A stretch of 64,000 nt of DNA from Carboxylicivirga sp. Its GTDB lineage: Bacteria; Bacteroidota; Bacteroidia; Bacteroidales; Marinilabiliaceae. The notes beneath the pieces were generated by a model that searched no databases, was not told the origin of the DNA, and saw only the letters and a list, made by a program, of their open reading frames with translations. Made by a program: the position numbers and the translations under genes. The DNA is taken from assembly GCA_025210475.1 (NCBI GenBank), contig JAOARW010000105.1, forward strand, positions 22,429 through 86,428, given 5' to 3'. Shown in pieces: positions 1-8,054 of this stretch (position 1 is its first letter; each line of letters opens with the position of its first letter).

Positions 1-56
1 ATTTAAACATTAAGATTAAAATCAGAAGCATTAAGACATAAGTCTTACAAATGAAA

Positions 57-72
57 ATGCAAGCGCTTGCAT
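57..72. promoter_or_regulatory. LacI/GalR-type operator palindrome upstream of GH2 gene
   Basis: ATGCAAGCGCTTGCAT is a perfect 16-bp palindrome with a central CG. This is the usual form of sites bound by LacI/GalR-family regulators (and of CcpA cre sites). It lies about 45 bp before the start of the GH2 lipoprotein gene, where a repressor could block transcription. No LacI-family gene is present in the window, so the regulator is inferred. Confidence 0.6.
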
Positions 73-118
73 AAAATTATTAATTTAGGCATTTTTGTAA
101 ATGCTAAAATGTATTTCA

Positions 119-2740
119 ATGAAAACATCTGTTATAATGGCTTTTTTAATGGCTCTGATAATGAGCTGTCAGCCTGATGAAAATAAAAATTCAATACAAG
201 TGTTAAACGAAAACTGGTACATACAGTCAGCCGACAAGCTAAATGCAGGAGGAGAGAAACTCAGTCAGGCTATTTATGATCAAAAAGCCTGGGTAAAAGG
301 TAATATTCCGGCAACGGTTATGACCATTTTAAAAGATAATGGAGAATATCCCAATCTTTTTATGGGCAAAAATATGGATGCTGTTGATCATTCTCGCTTC
401 CAGCAAACATGGTGGTATCGTAAGGTTTTTCAGTTATCAGAATTTAGCAAGGAAAATGTGTATCAATTGCGTTTCGAAGGATTGAACTACAAGGCTAATA
501 TCTGGATTAATGGCCAAAAGGTTGGTGATCAATCCAATATTGAAGGGCCTTTTAGCCGCTGGACTTTTGATGTCAGTGATTATTTAATTGAAGGAGCAAA
601 TGCCATCGCTGTTGAAATCATCCCACCTGTGAAGGGCGATTTAACCATTGGATTTGTTGATTGGAATCCAGCCGCGCCAGATCAGAATATGGGACTTTGG
701 CGGGGAGTTGAATTAATTACTTCTAAAGCTATTTCCATAGAATCACCTTATGTGACTACAAAGCTCGATCGAGATAACCGGAAGAATGCCGAACTGTCTG
801 TCACCACCTTGCTTACGAATCATTCCAATAAAAAAGAACAAGTTACATTGGAAGTTGCAATTGAAGGAATTGGCACCATTGCTAAAAAGGTGGATATGAA
901 AGCAGGCGAATCGCGCGATGTAATACTTACAGCTAAAGATTACCCGGAACTGAATGTGAAAAATGCCAGTTTGTGGTGGCCTAATAACCTGGGTGATCCT
1001 GTATTGCACAACATGACTGTTAAGGCTAAAGTAAAAGGCAGTGTTTCGCAAGAGATTAATACACGTTTTGGAATTCGTGAAATTGAACAGTTTTTGAATG
1101 CAGACGGTCACAAAGGCTGGAAAATTAATGGAAAGCCTTTAACAATAAAGGGTGCCGGATGGGTAGATGATATGTTTTTAGCCGATAGCAAGGACAAGGT
1201 GCTTGCCCAGGTGGAATATGTAAAACACATGAACCTTAACTGTATTCGATTGGAAGGCTTTTGGGGACGTGATAAAACCATCTATGAGGCAGCCGATGAA
1301 AATGGTCTTTTAATTATGATCGGATGGAGCTGTCATTGGGAATGGGAAGCTTATTGCGGTCGGCCACAAACCGATTTTATGTCCATAACAGGAGAAGAAG
1401 AAATTGAACGCCACGCTTTATCCTATCGCGATCAAGTCATGTATTTGCGTAACCATCCAAGCGTTTTTTTATGGGTGTTTGGAAGTGATAAACTACCCGT
1501 GCCGGAATTGGAAGCTAAACTTAATAAATACATTAACGAGGTGGATAATTCCCGACCTTTGCTGGCATCCTGTAAGTATCAGGATTTTGGCACAGATCAC
1601 TTTAATCACAGTGAGGTAAGTGGAGCTACAGGTGTTAAGATGTTAGGCCCTTATGGTTATGTGCCTCCGGTGTATTGGTACATTGATACAATTGCCGGTG
1701 GTGCCTATGGCTTTAATACCGAAACTGGCCCCGGCGCTCAGGTACCTCCATTGGAAAGTATTAAACGTATGATTCCTGAAGAAAACTTATGGCCTATCGA
1801 TGATGTTTGGAACTTTCACTGTGGGCGTCACGAATTCGGTTCCCTGGATCGCTATTTAAATTCGTTTAATAAACGCTATGGTGAAACTGATAATTTACCC
1901 GAGTTTGCATTCAAGTCTCAGATTTCGAACTACGAAGCAATTCGTCCGATGTTTGAATCATTTCAGGCAAACAAGTATGAGGCAACCGGTGTAATTCAAT
2001 GGATGCTGAATTCGGCATGGCCCGAAATGTTCTGGCAATTATATGATTATTATTTAGTGCCCAATGGTGCGTTTTACGGGACTAAAAAGGCTTGTCAGCC
2101 CATCAATGCAGTGTATAATTATAAGGATAAAAATATATACTGGGTAAACGATTTTAATTCGGATGTTTCGGATCATAATTTAAAAGTCACAGTATATGAT
2201 GTTAAATCCAAAGAACTGTACAGCGACAAAGTTCAGTTAAACATGGATGCACATTCTTCGGGTTTTGCATTGGAAATACCAAAGTTAAAAGGGCTGACTG
2301 ATACTTATTTTATAAACCTGGAGATTACTGATAAATCTGGCGATTTGGTGGCCGATAATTTCTATTGGTTATCTACCAAAGCCGATGAAATGGCATTTGA
2401 AAAAACGACCTGGGTTTATACTCCGCCAAAAGATTATGCTAATTTACAAGCGCTTAACGATTTGCAAAAAGTAGATATTAAAACCAGCTGGAATCAGCGC
2501 GTAGAAGGTAAGTACACTTATTTTACTTGTCAGTTAGAGAATTCATCCAGTCAGATTGCCTTTTTTATCGAAGCAAGAGTTATCGACAGAGCAACTAATC
2601 GTATGATTGTACCCGTTTTTTGGGATGATAATTATGTGAGTATAATGCCCAATGGAACCAAGGTGCTTACTGCAAAAATAGAAACAGAGCTTCTGCCTGA
2701 TAATTTGAATTTTGTAGTTGAAGGATGGAATAAAAACTAA
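119..2740 (+). CDS. GH2 exo-beta-D-glucosaminidase-like lipoprotein
   Basis: Glycoside hydrolase family 2 enzyme of the exo-beta-glucosaminidase (CsxA-like) branch, expected to remove non-reducing-end sugars, possibly glucosamine, in the periplasm or at the cell surface. The ATG at 119 is chosen over the one at 101 because it gives a clean lipoprotein signal ending in LIMSC. An N-terminal sugar-binding-like domain is followed by Ig-like domains and a TIM barrel. The motif GSD (Asp about 457) and the motif NTETGPG (Glu about 535) match the Asp acid and Glu nucleophile of the CsxA group. The GPYGYVPPVYWY stretch is also typical of it. An operator palindrome lies just upstream and two ROK sugar-kinase-type genes follow. 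The substrate is inferred from the catalytic pattern only; a mannosidase-type relative is the main alternative. Confidence 0.85.
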   Translation: MKTSVIMAFLMALIMSCQPDENKNSIQVLNENWYIQSADKLNAGGEKLSQAIYDQKAWVKGNIPATVMTILKDNGEYPNLFMGKNMDAVDHSRFQQTWWYRKVFQLSEFSKENVYQLRFEGLNYKANIWINGQKVGDQSNIEGPFSRWTFDVSDYLIEGANAIAVEIIPPVKGDLTIGFVDWNPAAPDQNMGLWRGVELITSKAISIESPYVTTKLDRDNRKNAELSVTTLLTNHSNKKEQVTLEVAIEGIGTIAKKVDMKAGESRDVILTAKDYPELNVKNASLWWPNNLGDPVLHNMTVKAKVKGSVSQEINTRFGIREIEQFLNADGHKGWKINGKPLTIKGAGWVDDMFLADSKDKVLAQVEYVKHMNLNCIRLEGFWGRDKTIYEAADENGLLIMIGWSCHWEWEAYCGRPQTDFMSITGEEEIERHALSYRDQVMYLRNHPSVFLWVFGSDKLPVPELEAKLNKYINEVDNSRPLLASCKYQDFGTDHFNHSEVSGATGVKMLGPYGYVPPVYWYIDTIAGGAYGFNTETGPGAQVPPLESIKRMIPEENLWPIDDVWNFHCGRHEFGSLDRYLNSFNKRYGETDNLPEFAFKSQISNYEAIRPMFESFQANKYEATGVIQWMLNSAWPEMFWQLYDYYLVPNGAFYGTKKACQPINAVYNYKDKNIYWVNDFNSDVSDHNLKVTVYDVKSKELYSDKVQLNMDAHSSGFALEIPKLKGLTDTYFINLEITDKSGDLVADNFYWLSTKADEMAFEKTTWVYTPPKDYANLQALNDLQKVDIKTSWNQRVEGKYTYFTCQLENSSSQIAFFIEARVIDRATNRMIVPVFWDDNYVSIMPNGTKVLTAKIETELLPDNLNFVVEGWNKN

Positions 2741-2755
2741 TTTGAAGATGGTATG

Positions 2756-2804
2756 AAGCCGGATTTAACCAGGCTTAGCCTTAATACCGGAAGCAACCGG
2801 CTTC
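2756..2804. repeat. Inverted repeat after GH2 gene
   Basis: GAAGCCGG at 2756-2763 is matched by CCGGCTTC at 2797-2804. The loop is 33 nt and no T-run follows, so this is at best a weak terminator. Confidence 0.35.
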
Positions 2805-2892
2805 ATTACCATTTACTATTTATTGTAACAAGACGCAGCTAACACTATGAAGATACGATGTATCTGGAGTGCTGATGTGCGTCGACGTTATT

Positions 2893-2966
2893 ATGCCAAT
2901 TTCAATGTGATGTTGGCAATAACCTGAGTTCGATTTAAATTTCAGAACTCAGATTGAACTCAGGTT
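2893..2966. promoter_or_regulatory. Nested inverted repeats in ROK leader
   Basis: Two inverted repeats sit in the 250 bp before the first ROK gene. TGCCAA (2894-2899) pairs with TTGGCA (2913-2918). AACCTGAGTTC (2921-2931) pairs perfectly with GAACTCAGGTT (2956-2966). A third copy, GAACTC at 2945-2950, could pair with the same left arm, so two mutually exclusive hairpins are possible 25 nt before the start codon. This could be an operator or an RNA switch; no known family is recognised. Confidence 0.45.
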
Positions 2967-2991
2967 GATAATTAAGCTCATAGGAAGAAAT

Positions 2992-3861
2992 ATGGAACAG
3001 AAAAGAACAATTATAGGTGTGGATTTGGGGGGAACGAATATGCGTGCTGGTTTGGTTGAAGGAGATCAACTTCTGCAAGTGGAGTCATGTTTGGTACCCA
3101 AAACAAATGTTGCCAGTGAAGTTACTCAGACCTTAATAACCACCATAAAAAATGTATTAACTCCAAAGGTAGAAGGGATTGGAGTTGGGGTGCCCAGTTT
3201 AGTTAAATCAAGCCAGGGTATTGTGTATGATGTGCAAAATATTCCATCGTGGAAAAAAATTCCTTTAAAGGCTATTCTGGAACAGGAATTTGGGTTGCCC
3301 GTTTATATCAATAACGATGCGAACTGTTTTGCCGTTGGTGAGCGGGTTTATGGTGCCGGGCAGGAGTATGATGATTTTGTTGGGTTAATTACCGGAACAG
3401 GAGTTGGCGGCGGAATTATAAAAAATGGTCATTTATTGCCCGATCAGAATTGTGGCGCCGGTGAGTTTGGGATGATGCCCTATCTGGAACATGATTATGA
3501 ATATTATTGCAGTGGGCAGTTCTTTGAAAATGTACATCAAACTAATGGCGAAGAGTTGGCTCAAAGAGCGGCAAAAGGCGATAAGAAAGCATTGAGTCTT
3601 TTTCAGGAGTATGGCCAACATTTGGGTAAGGCTATTAAAGCCATATTGTTTGCTGTGGATCCCAATGCGATTGTTCTGGGTGGGTCAGTTTCGAAATCTT
3701 ACGATTATTATAATAAAGCTATGTGGGAAGAAATTTCAACTTTCCCTTATCAGTTTGTGCTTGAAAATTTCGAAATTGTGCCATCCAAAGTAAAGGAAAT
3801 TGCTATTTTAGGTGCCGCTGCATTGTACATAGATGCAGTAGTGGAATCTAAAGCATTGTAA
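2992..3861 (+). CDS. ROK family sugar kinase-like protein
   Basis: ROK-family protein of 289 residues, expected to phosphorylate a hexose or amino sugar in the cytoplasm. The ATG at 2992 is chosen because AGGAAG lies just upstream; the earlier in-frame codon at 2965 is TTG. The N-terminal phosphate motif DLGGTNMRAG and the catalytic motif NNDANC are intact, as is GTGVGGG. The usual ROK zinc site is not: the His of GE(I/L)GHM is Met (GEFGMM) and the CxCGxxGCxE cluster is missing, replaced by an EYYCSGQFFE segment. It follows the GH2 gene and is 19 bp from a paralogue, so it may act on the sugar released by that enzyme (inference). Confidence 0.82.
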   Translation: MEQKRTIIGVDLGGTNMRAGLVEGDQLLQVESCLVPKTNVASEVTQTLITTIKNVLTPKVEGIGVGVPSLVKSSQGIVYDVQNIPSWKKIPLKAILEQEFGLPVYINNDANCFAVGERVYGAGQEYDDFVGLITGTGVGGGIIKNGHLLPDQNCGAGEFGMMPYLEHDYEYYCSGQFFENVHQTNGEELAQRAAKGDKKALSLFQEYGQHLGKAIKAILFAVDPNAIVLGGSVSKSYDYYNKAMWEEISTFPYQFVLENFEIVPSKVKEIAILGAAALYIDAVVESKAL

Positions 3862-3880
3862 TTACAATCAATAAACGGAT

Positions 3881-4753
3881 ATGATACAAGATATGACGGT
3901 TGATAACCAATGTGCTGTTGGTGTTTTTCTCGGTGGTAAATCTTTGCGCGTGGGACGCGTTCGGAACAATACGGTTGAAGCATCTCTGGCCTTGGAAATT
4001 AATAACCATAACCCGGAGGAGCTGATTCTTAAAGAAATTATGGAAGCCATTGATCAGGTATTTACCAGTGATGTGGGAGGCATTGGCATTGGTGTTCCCA
4101 GTCTTGTTGATGTGTCAAAAGGTATTGTTTATAATGTTGAAAATATGCCATCCTGGCGCGAAGTGCATTTGGGGGATTTACTGACCGAACGCTATAAAGT
4201 GGGGGTGTATGTAAATAACGATGCCAACTGTTTCACCATCGGAGAGAAGTACTTTGGTAAAGCCAAAAAATACGCAAACGTTGTTGGAGTGGTTGTTGGA
4301 GTAGGTTTGGGTTGCGGTGTAATTACCAATAACCATTTATATTCAGGATCGAATTGTGGTGCTGGTGAGTTTGGTTACATTCCTTATCGCGACCATAATT
4401 ACGAATACTATTGTACAACGCAATATTTCGAAACCAAATATGGTTTAAAACCCGATGTTCTTTATCGAAGAGCCAAAAAGCAGGATAAGATTGCATTGGC
4501 AATTATGGAGCAGTTTGGACTTGATTTTGGGAAAGCCATTAAAACAATTGTTTATACATACGATCCCGAATGTATTGTTGTGGGAGGTACTATATCTCGA
4601 TTCTTTCCATATTTTGAAGAATTTATGTGGAAAGTGATTCGTAAATTTCAATACGAAAAAACTGTAGAGAAATTAAAAATAGTGGTAAGCGATCAACCAG
4701 ATATTGCCGTATTGGGTGCTGCCGCTTTGTATTACGATGCAATCTCGAAGTAG
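3881..4753 (+). CDS. ROK family protein with degenerate ATP-binding motif
   Basis: Paralogue of the preceding ROK gene, 290 residues, probably co-transcribed with it (19-bp gap). The fold motifs are kept: NNDANC with the catalytic Asp, GVGLGCG, and the same unusual GEFGYIP/EYYCTTQYFE region without the ROK zinc cluster. The first phosphate loop, DxGGTxxR in ROK kinases, reads FLGGKSLRVG here, so the Asp is Phe and the Thr is replaced. Loss of this Asp would be expected to impair Mg-ATP binding. It may be a pseudokinase, a regulatory subunit of its neighbour or a sugar sensor. Start is the ATG at 3881; 3893 is an alternative. Confidence 0.8.
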   Translation: MIQDMTVDNQCAVGVFLGGKSLRVGRVRNNTVEASLALEINNHNPEELILKEIMEAIDQVFTSDVGGIGIGVPSLVDVSKGIVYNVENMPSWREVHLGDLLTERYKVGVYVNNDANCFTIGEKYFGKAKKYANVVGVVVGVGLGCGVITNNHLYSGSNCGAGEFGYIPYRDHNYEYYCTTQYFETKYGLKPDVLYRRAKKQDKIALAIMEQFGLDFGKAIKTIVYTYDPECIVVGGTISRFFPYFEEFMWKVIRKFQYEKTVEKLKIVVSDQPDIAVLGAAALYYDAISK

Positions 4754-4760
4754 ATGTAAA

Positions 4761-4802
4761 TAAAAAAACTCCGGTATGGCAGGGTGAATACTGCGATACC
4801 GG
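4761..4802 (-). terminator. Intrinsic terminator of the permease gene
   Basis: CCGGTAT...ATACCGG stem (4771-4777 with 4796-4802) reinforced by inner GCAG/CTGC pairing, followed on the minus strand by AGTTTTTTTA. It ends the leftward permease transcript and may also serve the ROK genes from the other side. Confidence 0.75.
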
Positions 4803-4871
4803 AATTTCCTAAAACTAAATTGTATGGTGTTTTGATGACCAGTTTATGGTACTGTTAATCATCAATGTAAT

Positions 4872-5915
4872 CTATATAAGCCAGTTAAATATATAGCCGA
4901 GTAAAATTATAAAGAGCGTGATGGTTCCGAAGAAAATTCCAATAAGTTTCCATTTCATCACTTTCTTTAATAAAGTGGCTTCGGGCAATGATAAGCCTAC
5001 AACTGCCATCATAAAAGCAATTGCTGTTCCCAGTGGCACACCTTTGGCCACAAATACCTGAATAACCGGCACAATACCAGCTGCATTGGCATACATTGGA
5101 ACGGCCAGTATTACTGCTAAGGGGATTGCGTACCATTTGTCTTCAGACAAGTATTCGGTAAAGAAATTTTCAGGTACATAACCATGCATGGCTGCACCAA
5201 TAGCAATACCAATAATGACATACAACAATACTTTGCGCACGATGCCCCAGCCATCAGCAATAATGGAAGGCAGACGATCGATAAATGATGTTTTTTCGCC
5301 TTCCCACTGTTCGGCTTCCATTTGTGCATTTTGCTGAATCTGTTTCACCCAGTCACTAAGGTATTTATCTAATTTTAACTTGCCTAGGATGTAACCGCCA
5401 ATCATGCCCATTAAAATACCACTACCAGCATATATTAATGTTGCCTTCCAGCCAAACAAGCCCAAAAACATAGCTAGTGCTACTTCGTTTACCAATGGCG
5501 ATGTAATTAAATAGGCAAATGTTACTCCTAAAGGAATACCACCCTGAACGAAGCCAATGAATAAGGGGATGGATGAGCAAGAGCAAAATGGTGTGACTGC
5601 TCCGAAAAACGATGCGAAGAAATATTGCAAGCCATACATCTTCTTGGTCGTTAAATACACACGCAGGCGTTCTACCGGAAAGTAGGCATTTACAACACCC
5701 ATCAGGGAGCTAATCAAGAATAACAAGATCATAATTTTGATCGTGTCATAAAAGAAAAAGTTAATGGCTTCACCCAGATGGGTTTCTGGTTTTAAAGGCA
5801 ATAAATCATAGGTGAAATAATCGATTAGCGGTTGCAAGTAGGCATAAAGTGCTACCAAGGTCGGTAAAACGATGACAATAGATGTGATTAGCCTAAGTTT
5901 CTTTTTTTGTTCCAT
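4872..5915 (-). CDS. Permease (PF03773 family), ars cluster
   Basis: Polytopic inner-membrane permease of 347 residues, PF03773/DUF318 family, which includes ArsP organoarsenical exporters and other metal permeases. At least eight hydrophobic segments are visible. The family signature TPFCSCSSIPLF (about residues 107-118) carries a CSC motif that could bind thiophilic metals or arsenicals. A second conserved segment, VPMYANAAG, is near residue 270. It lies downstream of arsE/F/G-like genes and has its own ArsR-type operator just before the start, which supports a role in arsenical efflux. Cu/Zn or another metal is the alternative substrate. It differs from the longer HMA-tailed permease at 12.3-13.6 kb. 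Confidence 0.8.
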   Translation of the reverse strand: MEQKKKLRLITSIVIVLPTLVALYAYLQPLIDYFTYDLLPLKPETHLGEAINFFFYDTIKIMILLFLISSLMGVVNAYFPVERLRVYLTTKKMYGLQYFFASFFGAVTPFCSCSSIPLFIGFVQGGIPLGVTFAYLITSPLVNEVALAMFLGLFGWKATLIYAGSGILMGMIGGYILGKLKLDKYLSDWVKQIQQNAQMEAEQWEGEKTSFIDRLPSIIADGWGIVRKVLLYVIIGIAIGAAMHGYVPENFFTEYLSEDKWYAIPLAVILAVPMYANAAGIVPVIQVFVAKGVPLGTAIAFMMAVVGLSLPEATLLKKVMKWKLIGIFFGTITLFIILLGYIFNWLI

Positions 5916-5922
5916 TTGAATT

Positions 5923-5940
5923 GTTCGTAAAAAGACGAAT
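5923..5940. promoter_or_regulatory. ArsR-type operator, permease
   Basis: GTTCGT-N6-ACGAAT, with the inner 5-bp arms TTCGT/ACGAA perfectly symmetric. It matches the palindromes at 7402-7421 and 7733-7750 and starts 8 bp upstream of the permease start codon. Confidence 0.65.
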
Positions 5941-5977
5941 TATAAAATCAAAAAAATATAGTCTTGTTGCCTTTTTT

Positions 5978-6676
5978 CTACAAGAGCAATGTAACTATAA
6001 AATATATACCGATACCAATGAATAATATGGCTATGATTCGACGGAACCATACTTCAAAATTCTTCATTTTGTTGTAGAAATTTCCGATTGAGCCAACGCT
6101 AAAGGCTATGAGCCAGGCGAAAATAATAACCGGGATACCTGTTGCAATAGCAAAAATAATTGGCAGGTATAATCCGCTTGCACTAGCTACCGTCATCGGC
6201 ATAAGCATACCAAAGTAAAGTACACCGCTGTATGGGCAAAAAGCTAAAGCGAAAACTATGCCTAAAAGTGTGGCGCCCCACAGGCCATTTTTCGATCGTT
6301 CTTCCATTTTGTCCGTCAGTTTATTTAAGCCGGGAATGGAAAGCTTAATGATGCCCAGCATAAACAAGCCGATAATAATTAATAAGGGCCCCAGAATTTT
6401 TTCACCCCATTCCTGAAAAAAGCCGCCTAGCTTCATTTGGCCCAAACCTAAATAGAATATCAGGCCAATGGCAGTATAAGAAATCGCACGGCCGAGCGTG
6501 TAAAACAAACCGTTAACAAAAACGCGTTGTTTATTTTCGATGTCTTTGCTAATAAAACCAATGGCAGTGATATTGGTTGCCAGCGGGCACGGACTGACGG
6601 CCGTCATCAGTCCGAGTAAAAATGCCGATAAAATTGGAAGTTGGGAGTTTTCCAACAGGTTTTGTAATACTTCCAT
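5978..6676 (-). CDS. arsG: ArsG-like CcdA-family permease
   Basis: Membrane protein of 232 residues with about six hydrophobic helices, of the CcdA/DsbD-beta type. Motifs MTAVSPCPLATN (about residues 25-36) and FALAFCPYSGVLYFG (about 143-157) place one Cys-Pro in each half, as in CcdA. Family members next to ArsE- and ArsF-like thioredoxin proteins are called ArsG, reported as efflux permeases for aromatic arsenicals. The gene starts 2 bp after the arsF-like stop on the minus strand, so they are almost certainly co-transcribed. A plain cytochrome c biogenesis role is less likely given the neighbours. The substrate is inferred from family naming and context. Confidence 0.78.
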   Translation of the reverse strand: MEVLQNLLENSQLPILSAFLLGLMTAVSPCPLATNITAIGFISKDIENKQRVFVNGLFYTLGRAISYTAIGLIFYLGLGQMKLGGFFQEWGEKILGPLLIIIGLFMLGIIKLSIPGLNKLTDKMEERSKNGLWGATLLGIVFALAFCPYSGVLYFGMLMPMTVASASGLYLPIIFAIATGIPVIIFAWLIAFSVGSIGNFYNKMKNFEVWFRRIIAILFIGIGIYFIVTLLL

Positions 6677-6678
6677 TT

Positions 6679-7140
6679 TTATAACATTGATTCAATGGTT
6701 GATTTTAAAAGTGCTTCCAGCTTTTCAGGCTTGGTGCGTGCATTCATAAAGGCTTCGTTGGTAAGATTTACCATTTTATCACCTTTCATCACCATCAGTG
6801 TTTGCCATTCTACTTTGTATTTTTGAGCGAGTTCTTTTTCTTCTTCGCGATTGATCGAGTGAAACGGAACCTCTTTGTGATGCTTAGCGAGTGTTTCTTT
6901 GGTAACCTTTTCAACTGCCTGGCAAGTAGCACAGCGACGGGTTGCATGAAAGTACACTACGCTCACTTTGTCTGCATCAATTGGATTCGCTTTGCTGCTG
7001 CAGCATGTCTGCGATGTTTTCGTTTCAGCTTCTGAGCAACATGTTTTTTCTTTTTTATTACTGCTGTTGCAGCTGGCAATGGCAGCGATAAGGCATAAGC
7101 AAGCAATACCTGCTTTTAGTTTTTTTAAGGGAGCTTTCAT
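6679..7140 (-). CDS. arsF: ArsF-like thioredoxin-fold lipoprotein
   Basis: Lipoprotein of 153 residues. The ATG at 7140 gives a signal ending IAAIASC. After the lipid anchor there are two Cys-Cys pairs (KTCC and QTCC), then a thioredoxin-like domain with CATC (about residue 65) in VVYFHATRRCATCQ. This matches the ArsF family of arsEFG clusters, described as a partner in reduction of nitro-aromatic arsenicals; the biochemistry is from family knowledge, not shown here. It sits between arsE- and arsG-like genes with 10-bp and 2-bp gaps. The cysteine pairs could hold As(III) or pass electrons from the ArsG-like membrane protein. A longer reading from 7212 overlaps arsE and would bury the signal peptide. 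Confidence 0.75.
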   Translation of the reverse strand: MKAPLKKLKAGIACLCLIAAIASCNSSNKKEKTCCSEAETKTSQTCCSSKANPIDADKVSVVYFHATRRCATCQAVEKVTKETLAKHHKEVPFHSINREEEKELAQKYKVEWQTLMVMKGDKMVNLTNEAFMNARTKPEKLEALLKSTIESML

Positions 7141-7150
7141 TCTGTTGATT

Positions 7151-7378
7151 TTATAATAGTTCTTTAATATCATTAACTGAAGGTACTTTACCTTTGACCA
7201 CAACTTTTCCATCGATTACTAAAGCAGGAGTAGTCATCACGCCATAAGTCATTATTTGCATAATATCTTCCACTTTTTCGATGTTGGCTTCAATACCTTT
7301 TTCCTCAACAGCCTTTCGGGTTTGCTCTTCGAGTGTTTTGCATTTTGCACATCCGGTGCCTAATACCTTAATTTCCAT
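7151..7378 (-). CDS. arsE: ArsE-like small thioredoxin
   Basis: Cytoplasmic thioredoxin-fold protein of 75 residues, TM0996/MTH895 type. Redox motif CAKC is at about residues 10-13 (LGTGCAKCKTLE) and the cis-proline loop MTTPALVIDG at about 48-57. This type is the first gene of arsEFG sets and is thought to work with ArsF in redox reactions on arsenicals. An ArsR-type operator lies 23 bp before the start, separating it from arsR transcriptionally. Confidence 0.75.
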   Translation of the reverse strand: MEIKVLGTGCAKCKTLEEQTRKAVEEKGIEANIEKVEDIMQIMTYGVMTTPALVIDGKVVVKGKVPSVNDIKELL

Positions 7379-7401
7379 AATTATTTTGTTTAAATGTTCG
7401 T

Positions 7402-7421
7402 AGTTCGTAAAATAACGAACT
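7402..7421. promoter_or_regulatory. ArsR-type operator, arsEFG unit
   Basis: AGTTCGT-N6-ACGAACT, a perfect 7-bp dyad in the 58-bp gap between arsR and the arsE-like gene. Confidence 0.72.
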
Positions 7422-7436
7422 AATAAGTTAAATTTT

Positions 7437-7730
7437 TTATAAGTCCAGAAACTCTTTAAGCAAAAGCTGAGCTTCTTTCCAGTTTTCTTTATTGATGCAA
7501 TACTTAACTCGTGGTGCTTCCGTTTGACCTTGAATTAAGCCGGCATCCTTCAGTTCTTTTAAATGTTGCGATAGAGTTGATTTGGCAATGGGCAATACTT
7601 CAGTAAGATCGCCACTGTAACAACAGCTTTGCAATGACAGGGTTTGTAGCACAAAAATTCGCACCGGGTGTCCAAGTGCTTTTGCATATCTGGCAGTGCG
7701 TTTTTGTTTGTCTGTAATCATATCGCTCAT
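7437..7730 (-). CDS. arsR: ArsR/SmtB family repressor
   Basis: Winged-helix repressor of 97 residues. A Cys pair in LQSCCYSGDL (about residues 34-37) sits at the start of the DNA-binding region, where As(III)/Sb(III) sensors of this family bind metalloid. The recognition helix is IAKSTLSQHLKELKDAGL. In the absence of ligand it should bind the GTTCGT-N6-ACGAAC palindromes found in front of its own gene, of arsE and of the permease. Binding of As(III) or an aromatic arsenical would release it (family knowledge). The operator is 3 bp from its own start codon, so it is probably autoregulated. Confidence 0.88.
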   Translation of the reverse strand: MSDMITDKQKRTARYAKALGHPVRIFVLQTLSLQSCCYSGDLTEVLPIAKSTLSQHLKELKDAGLIQGQTEAPRVKYCINKENWKEAQLLLKEFLDL

Positions 7731-7732
7731 CT

Positions 7733-7750
7733 GTTCGTAAAATCACGAAC
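7733..7750. promoter_or_regulatory. ArsR-type operator, arsR promoter
   Basis: GTTCGT-N6-ACGAAC, a perfect 6-bp dyad immediately upstream of arsR. A TAAATTTG candidate -7 element lies 27 bp further upstream on the minus strand, so a bound repressor would sit at or just after the transcription start. Confidence 0.75.
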
Positions 7751-7994
7751 AAAGGTAAGTGTAATTCATCAATCACCAAATTTATTCTTAATTAAATTCC
7801 AAAATAGTCGGATTGGGAAGGTATTAAAATCTAAAAATTGAATTTTCCCTTTATTCGGGACAGGCAGAGTAATTTTTGGCAGGATACTTTAAGCAAGCTG
7901 AGCATCATCTTGATACTCATATCTTGATACTTGATACTTTTCTGGCTTGTCCAGGTGAGGGTGATATAGAATTTTTATTGAATGGTTTTTCTAG

Positions 7995-8028
7995 TTAAAA
8001 AAACACCCCAGAAAATATCTGAGGTGTT
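7995..8028 (-). terminator. Terminator of the octaheme cytochrome operon
   Basis: Stem AACACCTCAGA / TTCTGGGGTGTT (with a G-U pair) followed on the minus strand by a run of eight T. It ends the four-gene operon whose last gene stops at 8055. Confidence 0.8.
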
Positions 8029-8054
8029 CAAATGTGAATATCGTTTTTTTGTCT

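Larger units (their letters stand above)
7731..8054. other. Intergenic region with ArsR operator, TTGATACT repeats and a terminator
   Basis: From right to left on the minus strand: terminator of the sulfur operon (7995-8028), a short cluster of TTGATACT direct repeats (7909-7938), a candidate -7 element TAAATTTG for arsR (minus strand, 7777-7784) and the arsR operator at 7733-7750. No coding sequence is seen. Confidence 0.5.

Noticed and set aside
743..1111. Antisense reading frame of 122 codons inside the GH2 gene
   Set aside because: The GH2 frame is fully supported by motifs; the antisense product shows no recognisable domain and no start signal.
7909..7938. TTGATACT direct repeats, considered as a short CRISPR or regulator array
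   Set aside because: Spacing is irregular and units are only eight bases long; no spacer structure or cas genes.
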